From: Acidithiobacillus ferrianus
Lineage (GTDB): Bacteria > Pseudomonadota > Gammaproteobacteria > Acidithiobacillales > Acidithiobacillaceae
Assembly: GCF_010378095.1 (NCBI RefSeq)
Contig: NZ_WNJL01000030.1
Location: forward strand, 1-47,500
DNA: 47,500 nucleotides
Reading direction: 5' to 3'
The position numbers were made by a program, and so were the translations under genes. This document shows positions 1 to 6,839 of the stretch, piece by piece. Below the pieces are notes generated by a model. It saw only the letters and a program-made list of their open reading frames with translations, did no database searches and had not been told where the DNA came from. The first letter of the stretch is position 1. Every line of letters starts with the position of its first letter.

Positions 1-146
1 CCCTCAAAACCCTCACCACCAGACCGGTAGGCGCGCAACCCCTCCGCCAGAGATCGGTCCCCCTCCGCCAGCCCGCAAAGAAACGCTTCATCCAACCGAC
101 CAAGACCCTCGTCGGAAATAAGTCCTGAACAAGAGAATTCATGCAT
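1..146 (-). CDS. Unrecognised protein, N-terminal part only (runs off window)
   Basis: An open frame starts with ATG 30 nt after the stop of the fdxA gene and stays open to the left edge (48 codons visible). The product begins MHEFSCSGLI and is acidic and Leu/Gly/Glu-rich, with no recognised motif. Same strand and short spacing suggest it is the next gene of the redox operon. The Shine-Dalgarno is weak (GAGATC about 6 nt upstream), so the start is uncertain. A second overlapping frame is also open, so coding is not certain. Function is unknown. Confidence 0.4.
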   Translation of the reverse strand, partial: MHEFSCSGLISDEGLGRLDEAFLCGLAEGDRSLAEGLRAYRSGGEGFE

Positions 147-176
147 GGGAGATCTCATGATCCATTCCAAGCCGGC

Positions 177-509
177 TTATGGCTCAAAAACAATGAGATG
201 ATCTATTTTATGCGTCACACCATCCCATTGGTCCGCATCCGCAGCGGTAATACTCCGCTCGGTGATCACCGGCCACCGGGCGGATAACTGTGCATTCAGC
301 TCAATGAATTCGTGAAATTCATACGGTACATCACTGTCTTTATAAATAGCCCCTGCGGGACATTCCGGCTCACAGAGCGTACAATCGATACACTCCATTG
401 GATCTATGACGAGAAAATTGGGGCCTTCATGAAAGCAATCCACAGGACATACCTCGACACAATCCGTATATTTGCAATTGATACAATTATCCGTAACCAC
501 AAACGTCAT
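177..509 (-). CDS. fdxA: 7Fe ferredoxin, [3Fe-4S][4Fe-4S], FdxA type
   Basis: This is a small soluble electron carrier of 110 aa. Cysteines at 9, 12, 17, 21, 25, 40, 43, 46 and 50 have the spacing of Azotobacter ferredoxin I, whose Cys 8/16/49 bind the 3Fe cluster and Cys 20/39/42/45 the 4Fe cluster, with one free Cys. The C-terminal extension (residues 60-110, ending [10 protein letters not shown]) is typical of FdxA. The ATG at 509 was chosen because AGGAG lies 9 nt upstream and the N-terminus MTFVVTDNC matches the family; an in-frame ATG at 551 would overlap the previous gene. It follows the HEAT-repeat gene by 11 nt and is probably an electron donor or acceptor for the AprA-like flavoprotein upstream (inference). 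Confidence 0.93.
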   Translation of the reverse strand: MTFVVTDNCINCKYTDCVEVCPVDCFHEGPNFLVIDPMECIDCTLCEPECPAGAIYKDSDVPYEFHEFIELNAQLSARWPVITERSITAADADQWDGVTHKIDHLIVFEP

Positions 510-520
510 TATAAATGCTC

Positions 521-1450
521 CTATATTGCCTGTAGCTTTGCGATAGCCCACGCCGCGATCTTCTTCACGTCCGGATCCCTATCCAAAAGGGCGGCACGCA
601 GACTGGCGATAGCCACAGGATTTCCGATTTCTCCAAGGCACATGGCGGCTTCCTTGCGCACATTGCTCACCGGATGTGTTAACATTTCGGCCACTTCGGA
701 TACTGCGTCATGACACTTGATTTTGCCGATCGCCACCAGCAGCTTCGCAATCACTTGCCACTGCGTTTCTGTGGACATAGCCATGACCACTTCGCCACAT
801 GCCTCGTCGGCGCCGAATTTCGCCACGGTTCCGGCGGCTTCCGCCCGCACTGGCCACACATGGTCATGCAAGCCCTGAAGGGCGGCCGCCAAAGTCTCCG
901 GCGTCAGCACGTAGCTAATCGCCCCGACGGCAACCCGCCTCACCTCCGGACTCTCATCATTTACCGCCACTTTAGATAGATCGTGGGCATATGCGGGGTC
1001 TTGCAAGTAGCCGAGGACACCGACGCTTTCCAGACGTACCGGCTGCGATACATCATTCAACCCCTGTAACGCATGGGGGCCCACCCCAGGGATCCGCAAA
1101 GGCCTGAGAGCCCGCAACACGGAGGATCTCACGAAGTCACCCGCATTGGTGATCCATGCCTCATATATGTTGCTCAACTCCTTTACGTTGCACTCCGACA
1201 AGGTTTCCGCGGCGGTCATACGGACTTTTTCATCATCGTCTTCAAGCAACTTGAGCAGGGGCACCAACATGTGGTCCCCCGGAATATCCGCGATCGCTCT
1301 AGCCGCCTCTTCGCGAACAGTGCCTTCCGTATCATTGAATCCATCGAGAATCACGCGTAAGGCGGTCTCTCTCTCCAACTCTATGGCGTGCATTATAGCC
1401 AAGCGTCTCACATCCGGATCAGGATTGTAGTTTTCTTGATCTCGTGGCAT
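521..1450 (-). CDS. HEAT-repeat (PBS-lyase-like) protein
   Basis: The 309-aa protein is built almost entirely of ~30-residue helical HEAT repeats, recognisable by recurring patterns such as [39 protein letters not shown] and [13 protein letters not shown]. It has no signal peptide or membrane segment, so it is cytoplasmic. Such solenoids serve as protein-binding scaffolds, and some (the CpcE type) as chaperones or lyases for cofactor attachment. AAGGAG about 8 nt upstream fixes the ATG at 1450. It sits between two ferredoxin genes (28 nt after one, 11 nt before the other), which points to a role in assembling or docking this redox system. That role is inferred; no enzymatic motif is visible. 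Confidence 0.85.
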   Translation of the reverse strand: MPRDQENYNPDPDVRRLAIMHAIELERETALRVILDGFNDTEGTVREEAARAIADIPGDHMLVPLLKLLEDDDEKVRMTAAETLSECNVKELSNIYEAWITNAGDFVRSSVLRALRPLRIPGVGPHALQGLNDVSQPVRLESVGVLGYLQDPAYAHDLSKVAVNDESPEVRRVAVGAISYVLTPETLAAALQGLHDHVWPVRAEAAGTVAKFGADEACGEVVMAMSTETQWQVIAKLLVAIGKIKCHDAVSEVAEMLTHPVSNVRKEAAMCLGEIGNPVAIASLRAALLDRDPDVKKIAAWAIAKLQAI

Positions 1451-1478
1451 TAAATATCTCCTTCAATGTCATTTTCAT

Positions 1479-1712
1479 TCACTTAACCAGATACGGAATA
1501 TCCACGGTTAAGGCATGAGTCGGGCAATCCACCTCACACGGGGTGCAATACCAACATTCATCATATTGCATGAGTGCGACACCATTGTTCATATCGATCA
1601 CGAGCACATCAAGCGGACATACATCCACACATACGGTGCACCCTTTTGATGCAATGCACTTGTCGGCATCGACAGATACAGGAACCTTGACAGACATTGA
1701 TGCTGTAGCCAT
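1479..1712 (-). CDS. 2[4Fe-4S] ferredoxin, AprB-like
   Basis: The 77-aa ferredoxin carries two cluster motifs: Cys19, 25, 28 and 32 (followed by Pro) and Cys53, 56, 59 and 63 (followed by Pro). The CWYCTPCEVDCP segment resembles the second cluster motif of AprB, the beta subunit of dissimilatory APS reductase, but the ~70-residue C-terminal tail by which AprB wraps around AprA is absent. GAGG upstream of ATG 1712 supports the start. The gene follows the AprA-like flavoprotein by 21 nt, so the two probably form a flavin/iron-sulfur pair analogous to AprAB. The substrate need not be APS. Confidence 0.88.
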   Translation of the reverse strand: MATASMSVKVPVSVDADKCIASKGCTVCVDVCPLDVLVIDMNNGVALMQYDECWYCTPCEVDCPTHALTVDIPYLVK

Positions 1713-1733
1713 TGTAATATCCTCTACGGTAAC

Positions 1734-3464
1734 TTATACCATGTCCTTGGTAACAATTCTGAGCCGTTCATATGCCTGAATTTCACCTGCGTCTGGTTCG
1801 AATATATAAGGTTCAACAGGAATTTTCTTGCACACCATCCGCCCCTCTCCGTCCTTATATAGCTGTACATGACAAAGCCAATCGTCATCTTTCTCTGGAT
1901 AATCCACCCGATAGTGATATAGACCCCATCGACTTTCGGTTCGGTAGAGAGATGAAACCGCTGCCATCTCGGCACAATCAAGAATATCGTGTACTTCCAT
2001 GGCGCGCAGTAGATTATGCGGGCCATCTGCCCAGAGCCCCTCTAAATCATCACGAACCTCTGAGAAACGGCGCAGTCCAAGCTCCATTTTCCTGGTGACT
2101 TTTGGAGGTTGAAGGTAATCGTTTACCAAGCGTCTAATTTTATACTCGGCTTGGTAGGGTGTAATACCGCTTTTCCGTTTTAATGGCCGCAGAATGCGCT
2201 CACTCTCGCGTACCATAAACTCTTTGTCCGTTTCTTCGCCACGCATGTCCTCACAATACTTTACCGCTTCCAACCCTGCAATCTCACCATATACGAAGGC
2301 GCCCAACATATAATTATGCGGCACACAGGCAACATCCCCAGCGGCATAGAGTCCCGGAATGGTCGTTTCCGCACGCTCATTCACCCATATGCCAGAAGCG
2401 CTATGTCCACTGCACAATCCAATTTCAGAAATGTGCATTTCAATCATATCGTCACGGTAGTTAGTACCTCTGCCTTTATGGAAGCGACCCCGACTGGGAC
2501 GCTCATTGGTATGCAGAATATTTTCTATTGTGGAAATAGTCTCTTCAGCCAAATGGTTTACTTTAAGAAAAACGGGTCCGTTGCCACCTTCAAGCTCCCT
2601 GAAGAACTCCAGCATCATCTGACCACTCCAGTAATCACACTCAATAAACCGCTCCCCATGCGCATTGGCCGTGTAACCACCCAGTGGTCCGGTTACATAG
2701 GCACAGGCAGGACCATTGTAATCCTTGATCAGTGGGTTTATTTGAAAACACTCTATGCCGGAGAGCTCCGCACCGGCATGATACGCCATGGCGTATCCAT
2801 CGCCGGCGTTCGTAGGATTCTCGTATGTGCCGAACAAGTAACCGGAAGATGGGAGACCAAGCCGCCCGGCCGCGCCGGTACAGATTATTACCGATTTGGC
2901 TTTAATGAATACAATCTCCGCCGTTCTTGTATCCACCGCCATGACACCTGAAACGCGATGGTTTTTCCCGACGGCCACGCGCGTTACTTTATACCTATTC
3001 GTGACATCCACCCTGTTTTTTTTGAGCAGCCTATATAATATCTTCTTTACATTATGGCCTTCGGGCATGGGCAGCACGTAGTTTCCGAGATGATGCACCT
3101 TTTTTACCGCGAACTCGCCCGTCTCGTCTTTCTCGAACTTTACCCCCCATTTGTCCAACCTTTGAATCATCTGGAAACTATTACTGGCGTAGGCCAATAT
3201 GGCTTGCTGATTTACAATTCCATCATTGGCAATAGTTATTTCCCGTACATACTGCTCAGGTGTGGCATGCCCTGGAATCACGGCGTTGTTCAAGCCATCC
3301 ATGCCCATGGAGATTGCCCCGCTCCGCTTTACATTTGCCTTCTCGATGAGCATTACGTTTAGCCGTGGATTAGTTTCCTTGGCTCTAATCGCAGCCATGG
3401 GTCCGGCAGTGCCTCCGCCCACCACGAGAATGTCAACTTCTCTTTCAGAATATTCCATACCCAT
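1734..3464 (-). CDS. AprA/FrdA-family FAD-dependent oxidoreductase
   Basis: The 576-aa flavoprotein belongs to the fumarate reductase / succinate dehydrogenase / APS reductase alpha family. The N-terminal FAD Rossmann motif is at 13-21 (VVGGGTAGP), the second FAD motif GLYAAGD at 371-377, and a CSGHSASG segment at 351-358. RSGAISMG (47-54) resembles the RSGAVAQG segment of AprA. There is no signal peptide and no heme motif, so this is a cytoplasmic enzyme with separate iron-sulfur partners. It starts 10 nt after the GntR gene stop with GAGGGCGGA upstream. It is probably the catalytic subunit of the operon, exchanging electrons with the AprB-like ferredoxin and FdxA. Sequence alone does not give the substrate; known family members reduce or oxidise APS, fumarate, aspartate and others. 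Its composition looks more AT-rich than the genes to its right. Confidence 0.85.
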   Translation of the reverse strand: MGMEYSEREVDILVVGGGTAGPMAAIRAKETNPRLNVMLIEKANVKRSGAISMGMDGLNNAVIPGHATPEQYVREITIANDGIVNQQAILAYASNSFQMIQRLDKWGVKFEKDETGEFAVKKVHHLGNYVLPMPEGHNVKKILYRLLKKNRVDVTNRYKVTRVAVGKNHRVSGVMAVDTRTAEIVFIKAKSVIICTGAAGRLGLPSSGYLFGTYENPTNAGDGYAMAYHAGAELSGIECFQINPLIKDYNGPACAYVTGPLGGYTANAHGERFIECDYWSGQMMLEFFRELEGGNGPVFLKVNHLAEETISTIENILHTNERPSRGRFHKGRGTNYRDDMIEMHISEIGLCSGHSASGIWVNERAETTIPGLYAAGDVACVPHNYMLGAFVYGEIAGLEAVKYCEDMRGEETDKEFMVRESERILRPLKRKSGITPYQAEYKIRRLVNDYLQPPKVTRKMELGLRRFSEVRDDLEGLWADGPHNLLRAMEVHDILDCAEMAAVSSLYRTESRWGLYHYRVDYPEKDDDWLCHVQLYKDGEGRMVCKKIPVEPYIFEPDAGEIQAYERLRIVTKDMV

Positions 3465-3474
3465 TCGTCCGCCC

Positions 3475-4221
3475 TCAATTACGTCTCAGGTTAATCATAT
3501 ATTTCAATGCGTCACCACGATAATAAATATGCTCATAATCAATGGGCGCATCTTCCGCTGTATAAGTGAGTCGCTCCATCCTGAGGATCGGAGACCCCAC
3601 CTCTATTTTTAGAAGCCGGGAGAGCGCCTCGTCCGATAGTATTGACTCCAGCTGAATCTCTGCACGACCAAGCTGAAGGCCATATTTATTTTCCAGGATG
3701 ACAAAGATATCCTGCGTCGCGAGATCCTCCAAAACCAGTCGTCTGCCAATACTGCATGGCACATAGGTAATGTCCACGGATATCGGTTCTCTATTCAAAT
3801 AACGCAACCTTCTAATTTCCATAATATCCGTGCCTTCGCATTTTAATTTTGATCTCACCGTGCTGTTCTCGATGGTCTCCCTTGCGCCAAGAAACGTCGA
3901 AAACGTTTCATGTCCCTTTGCGATCATGGCTTCGCCGAAGCCTTGCAGAGAGATTAATTCTTGTGTGGCTTTTGGTCTGGAAACAAAAGAACCCTTACCC
4001 GGAACTTTAACGATCAAACCATCTGACTGCAGATCTCTCAGTGCCTGTCTCACCGTGGTTCTACTCACGTTAAAAGACTTGACCATGTCACTTTCCGAGG
4101 GCATCTGAGAATGTGGGGGATACGTTCCGTCCAGGATGCTGGACCGTATTTGCTCTTTCAGTTGCAAATACAATGGATGCATCGAGGTGATTGTCGTGCA
4201 GGTGTGTTTTATGGATGCCAT
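3475..4221 (-). CDS. GntR-family (HutC/UTRA) transcriptional regulator
   Basis: The 248-aa regulator has a winged helix-turn-helix at about 16-83 (PLYLQLKEQI, SRTTVRQALRDL, GKGSFVSRP) and a UTRA ligand-binding domain at about 100-243 (RRLRYLN, ISVDITYVP, MERLTYTAE, YEHIYYRG). Proteins of this subfamily usually repress their own operon until a small metabolite binds UTRA. AAGGAG 7 nt upstream fixes the ATG at 4221. It is the first gene of the redox operon. A perfect 7+7 bp palindrome 19-36 nt upstream of its start codon overlaps the predicted transcription start and is its likely operator. The ligand is unknown, but is presumably the substrate of the flavoprotein system or something derived from it. 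Confidence 0.92.
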   Translation of the reverse strand: MASIKHTCTTITSMHPLYLQLKEQIRSSILDGTYPPHSQMPSESDMVKSFNVSRTTVRQALRDLQSDGLIVKVPGKGSFVSRPKATQELISLQGFGEAMIAKGHETFSTFLGARETIENSTVRSKLKCEGTDIMEIRRLRYLNREPISVDITYVPCSIGRRLVLEDLATQDIFVILENKYGLQLGRAEIQLESILSDEALSRLLKIEVGSPILRMERLTYTAEDAPIDYEHIYYRGDALKYMINLRRN

Positions 4222-4239
4222 CGTGCCGCTCCTTGGTGA

Positions 4240-4257
4240 TACCTGTAGGAACAGGTA
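4240..4257. promoter_or_regulatory. Perfect palindrome, candidate GntR operator
   Basis: TACCTGT and ACAGGTA form a perfect 7-bp inverted repeat around a 4-bp spacer. The site spans the predicted sigma-54 transcription start (about 4246) and directly precedes the GntR gene, where a bound repressor would block initiation. That the GntR protein binds it is inferred from position only. Confidence 0.6.
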
Positions 4258-4272
4258 GCAATATCAATGCCA
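4257..4272 (-). promoter_or_regulatory. Sigma-54 (RpoN) promoter of the GntR-flavoprotein operon
   Basis: Read on the minus strand, TGGCATTGATATTGCT has the -24 GG and -12 GC exactly 10 nt apart and matches the sigma-54 consensus TGGCAC-N5-TTGC at all but one of its fixed positions. Initiation would fall near 4246, giving a leader of about 25 nt that contains the AAGGAG of the GntR gene. Two NtrC-like sites lie about 105 and 118 bp upstream of the start, a normal enhancer distance. Confidence 0.75.
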
Positions 4273-4306
4273 AGCGGGCCGCATCGTAAATATCATAGAA
4301 ATCATT

Positions 4307-4316
4307 GTGATATCAC
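4307..4316. promoter_or_regulatory. 10-bp palindrome GTGATATCAC between enhancer and promoter
   Basis: This perfect self-complementary 10-mer is centred about 65 bp upstream of the predicted sigma-54 start site. A third regulator (for example IHF, a second GntR contact or a CRP-like protein) could bind here, but nothing in the sequence says which. It may be chance. Confidence 0.25.
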
Positions 4317-4342
4317 TACTGCAGAAATGCTCACGGTTAAAA

Positions 4343-4359
4343 TGCACTATGCGGGTGCA
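4343..4359. promoter_or_regulatory. NtrC-type enhancer site 1 (promoter-proximal)
   Basis: TGCACT-N5-GGTGCA has the length and dyad of the enterobacterial NtrC consensus (TGCACC-N5-GGTGCA), with one mismatch in the half-sites. Its centre lies about 105 bp upstream of the predicted sigma-54 start. It shares the TGCA at 4356-4359 with the second site. Confidence 0.65.
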
Positions 4360-4372
4360 CCATTGGAGTGCA
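4356..4372. promoter_or_regulatory. NtrC-type enhancer site 2 (overlapping)
   Basis: TGCACC-N5-AGTGCA is a second 17-bp dyad in phase with the first, with TGCA cores at 4343, 4356 and 4369, i.e. every 13 bp. Paired NtrC sites allow cooperative binding of two dimers, as at glnA promoters. The rest of this gene-free stretch (4373-4549) shows no open frame with a ribosome-binding site and no other signal I can support. Confidence 0.65.
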
Positions 4373-4549
4373 TCGCACTAAAATCGGGCGCGACGCGGTC
4401 CGGTGGAATCACGGCTTCCGTGGAGACTTCGAATCATGTTGCTGGCGCGGGATTCCGCGCAGGGCATACCATAAAGTCCCGGCGCTTGAAAACGTACGCT
4501 TGGGCATGTGCGCGGATGATCCGGACGACACCGGACACGCGCGGGGGAT

Positions 4550-5053
4550 TTATTTCCGGTAGTGCTTCCGCCGAAACAAGTCCGTCTTGCGCGAGACCAG
4601 TCGGTCCAAAAAAAGGAAACCGTCCAGGTGGTCTATTTCATGCTGAATGGCTCGCGCCTCAAAGCCCTCGCATTCGTAGCTTCGCTCCCGCCCTTGTGCA
4701 TCTTGTGCCTGCACCTGTATGCGTTCAGCGCGAATGACATTACCGGTGAAGTCCGGGACCGACATGCAACCTTCCCGGCCCACTGCCATGCCCTCCCAGG
4801 CCACCAACTCGGGATTGATCAGTACCATCAGTCCATGACAATCATCCCCCAGTTTGGGGCGCACATCGACAAGAACGATACGCTGGAGGCGGTCCACCTG
4901 CGGCGCGGCGATGCCCACACCACCGGGGCCGGCGGACATTGTTTCGGTCAGATCATCGACGAAATGGCGCAATTCCTCATCAAAGAGGCTGACGGGCTCA
5001 GCCACGCGATGCAACCGGGAGTCCGGATACGTCAGAATGGACAGCATGACCAT
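4550..5053 (-). CDS. def: Peptide deformylase
   Basis: The 167-aa metalloenzyme removes the N-formyl group from nascent proteins. All three family motifs are present: GGVGIAAPQ (44-52), EGCMS with metal ligand Cys96, and QHEIDHLDG with ligands His138 and His142 and catalytic Glu139. The start at 5053 overlaps the stop of the preceding ACT-domain gene (TGATG); an in-frame ATG two codons later is possible. It is the last gene of the rluD-to-def operon. Its usual neighbours fmt and dprA are not here, so this may be a second copy elsewhere partnered with fmt (inference). Confidence 0.95.
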   Translation of the reverse strand: MVMLSILTYPDSRLHRVAEPVSLFDEELRHFVDDLTETMSAGPGGVGIAAPQVDRLQRIVLVDVRPKLGDDCHGLMVLINPELVAWEGMAVGREGCMSVPDFTGNVIRAERIQVQAQDAQGRERSYECEGFEARAIQHEIDHLDGFLFLDRLVSRKTDLFRRKHYRK

Positions 5054-5574
5054 CAGAACACCGCCGCCTCAATAGGATGCACACCGATTTCTATGTCTTC
5101 CGTCTCTCGTAGCGGTGCCAACGTCTTGCGCACGCTCTCCACCCCTTCCGGGGCATGGCCCTGAATCACCATGACATACAAGGGCCGTTCGGCGCTGCCC
5201 GAACTCTCGCTTTCCAAGTCGATGACATTGAAGCCGATGCTGGCCAAAGCACCCGTTACGCTGGCAACGATGCCGGGATGATCGGCGCCATAGACCGTAA
5301 CCCGGGTATTGGGCAGATCGGCCACCGGCGCCACGCTGGAGATGGGGTCCAAATGTACCCGCAGATTCAGATGCTTGATAGCCGGGTCCAGCGCCATCTC
5401 CACAGAACCCAGGTCATAGGGATATTCAATGATCTGCATAATGGTGAAATACCCGCCGAGGCGCATCATGGAAGCATCTCCGATGGAGCAGTTCGCCGTA
5501 TACAAGGCTTGGGTGACGGCGGCGACAATACCGGGGCGGTCTTCGCCGATGACCGTGAGAAGGGCTTGACTCAT
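5053..5574 (-). CDS. Double ACT-domain protein, GcvR-like
   Basis: The 173-aa protein consists of two ACT domains (about 3-80 and 90-165), each opening with a DRPGIVAAVT or DHPGIVASVT signature. The arrangement is that of GcvR, the accessory repressor of the glycine cleavage system, and of related ACT regulators that bind amino acids. No DNA-binding or catalytic domain is present, so it probably acts through protein partners. It starts 1 nt after the mtnB stop and overlaps def. Its place at the end of a methionine-salvage operon leaves its ligand open; an amino acid is likely. Confidence 0.8.
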   Translation of the reverse strand: MSQALLTVIGEDRPGIVAAVTQALYTANCSIGDASMMRLGGYFTIMQIIEYPYDLGSVEMALDPAIKHLNLRVHLDPISSVAPVADLPNTRVTVYGADHPGIVASVTGALASIGFNVIDLESESSGSAERPLYVMVIQGHAPEGVESVRKTLAPLRETEDIEIGVHPIEAAVF

Positions 5575-5575
5575 C

Positions 5576-6196
5576 CTAGACTCCTATGGCGAGGGCTTTC
5601 GCCTGTACGAGATAACGAAAACAGTATTCCAGCAATTCGAGATGGTGCCTGGCCGCCAGAAAATCCGAACCCCAGGCGGTCACCCCGTGATGGTGGATCA
5701 GCACCCCGGGAATGCGGGGCTGTGCCGACGTAAAAGCTGCATCCATCTCTTCGGCAATCCGGGCGACGTTCACATGATTGGCGAAGACCGGCAGATCCAC
5801 CCGTGGCTCGGCATCAGGCACCCCCAGACCCTTGAGCATTTCCAGTGCCGGCAGGCGCAGCCGGCCCTGTTGCGCGAAGTGCCCGCAGAGATTGGCCTCG
5901 ACCGAGTGGACATGGAAAATGACCCGGGCGTCCGCCACATGCCGGTAGACCACCTCGTGGAGGGCGACTTCGGCAGAGGGTCTACGTCCCGGCGGGGCTT
6001 GCACCACCTGACCGCAGCGATCCACCAGGACAAAATCCCCGGCATCCAACCGATCCTTGGGGCGGCCGCTGGCGGTAATCCAGAAAGCGTCCGTGTCGCG
6101 GCGCGCCGACAGGTTGCCCGCGGTGCCCAACATCCAGCCGCGCGCATAAAAATCGCGAGCCGCCGCGGCGAGGTGCGTGCGCGGGTCATCGTGCAT
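5576..6196 (-). CDS. mtnB: Methylthioribulose-1-phosphate dehydratase
   Basis: The 206-aa protein has the class II aldolase fold and dehydrates 5-methylthioribulose-1-phosphate to 2,3-diketo-5-methylthiopentyl-1-phosphate in methionine salvage. Visible motifs are GTAGNLSAR (25-33), ITASGRPK (40-47), zinc ligands His95 and His97 in FHVHS, and the HHHG segment at 168-171. The ATG at 6196, overlapping mtnX by 11 nt, gives the usual length; an upstream in-frame ATG would add 11 low-complexity residues. Assignment to this substrate rests on the adjoining mtnX, mtnW and mtnD. Confidence 0.92.
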   Translation of the reverse strand: MHDDPRTHLAAAARDFYARGWMLGTAGNLSARRDTDAFWITASGRPKDRLDAGDFVLVDRCGQVVQAPPGRRPSAEVALHEVVYRHVADARVIFHVHSVEANLCGHFAQQGRLRLPALEMLKGLGVPDAEPRVDLPVFANHVNVARIAEEMDAAFTSAQPRIPGVLIHHHGVTAWGSDFLAARHHLELLEYCFRYLVQAKALAIGV

Positions 6197-6839
6197 GGGC
6201 GGGCTCCCGCCACCAGCCGCGTTGCGCAAGGGCTGCGCTCACCTCCGTGAAATCATCGAAGTGCACGAAGTCCCTCCCCTCCGCCCGCAAATATTCCGCG
6301 AGACGATCCCGCGCGCAGACCAGGGGACATTGCCGGGCTACTCGCAAATCGGTGATGGAGTCCCCGATGCAGACGGCATCCTCGGGATGATAGTGCGCGA
6401 CCACCGCGGCCTTGGCCACCAGTTCATGGTCATCCTGCCAGGGTGAGAACACCCGCAGGCATGCACCGGTGGTGTCCGCCTCCAGACCATGGATGGCGTA
6501 AATTTCCTGACGGTAAGGCGCGAGGACGATCTCCGCCATGCGCGTGAAGCCGCCAGTCACGACAATGAAAGGGGTATCGGCTTTTTTGGCCTGAGCCAAT
6601 AATCCGGCCAACCCTGGACGCAACACCGTGTCCCGTACAAACGCCTCCAGATCCGGCCAGCATCGCGAGGGGATGGTGCCGAGCACCTGCGGCAGACCAT
6701 CGCGCAAGGTCAGACGTTGCGCGTAGATCTCCGGCAGCACCCGGGCGGCGGCCTCCGGCGCAAAATGGCGCATCAGGGCCACAAAGACTTCAGCCTCGGT
6801 GATGGTGCCGTCGAAATCGCAAAAAATGGCTCTTTGCAT
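6186..6839 (-). CDS. mtnX: 2-hydroxy-3-keto-5-methylthiopentenyl-1-phosphate phosphatase
   Basis: The 217-aa HAD-superfamily phosphatase carries DFDGT with Asp8 (nucleophile) and Asp10, VTGGF as motif II, and GDSITD as motif IV. In the Bacillus-type route it dephosphorylates the enol product of MtnW to give the acireductone used by MtnD. The start at 6839 overlaps the mtnW stop (TGATG). The related serine-phosphatase branch of the family is an alternative, but the neighbours decide for MtnX. Confidence 0.9.
   Translation of the reverse strand: MQRAIFCDFDGTITEAEVFVALMRHFAPEAAARVLPEIYAQRLTLRDGLPQVLGTIPSRCWPDLEAFVRDTVLRPGLAGLLAQAKKADTPFIVVTGGFTRMAEIVLAPYRQEIYAIHGLEADTTGACLRVFSPWQDDHELVAKAAVVAHYHPEDAVCIGDSITDLRVARQCPLVCARDRLAEYLRAEGRDFVHFDDFTEVSAALAQRGWWREPAHAR

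Noticed and set aside
4440..4470. Possible plus-strand sigma-54 promoter (TGGCGCGGGATTCCGC)
   Set aside because: The GG to GC spacing is 11 instead of 10, and no plus-strand gene follows.
4267..4737. Plus-strand frame across the GntR upstream region into def
   Set aside because: It runs through the predicted NtrC and sigma-54 sites and antisense into def, has no Shine-Dalgarno and no family resemblance.
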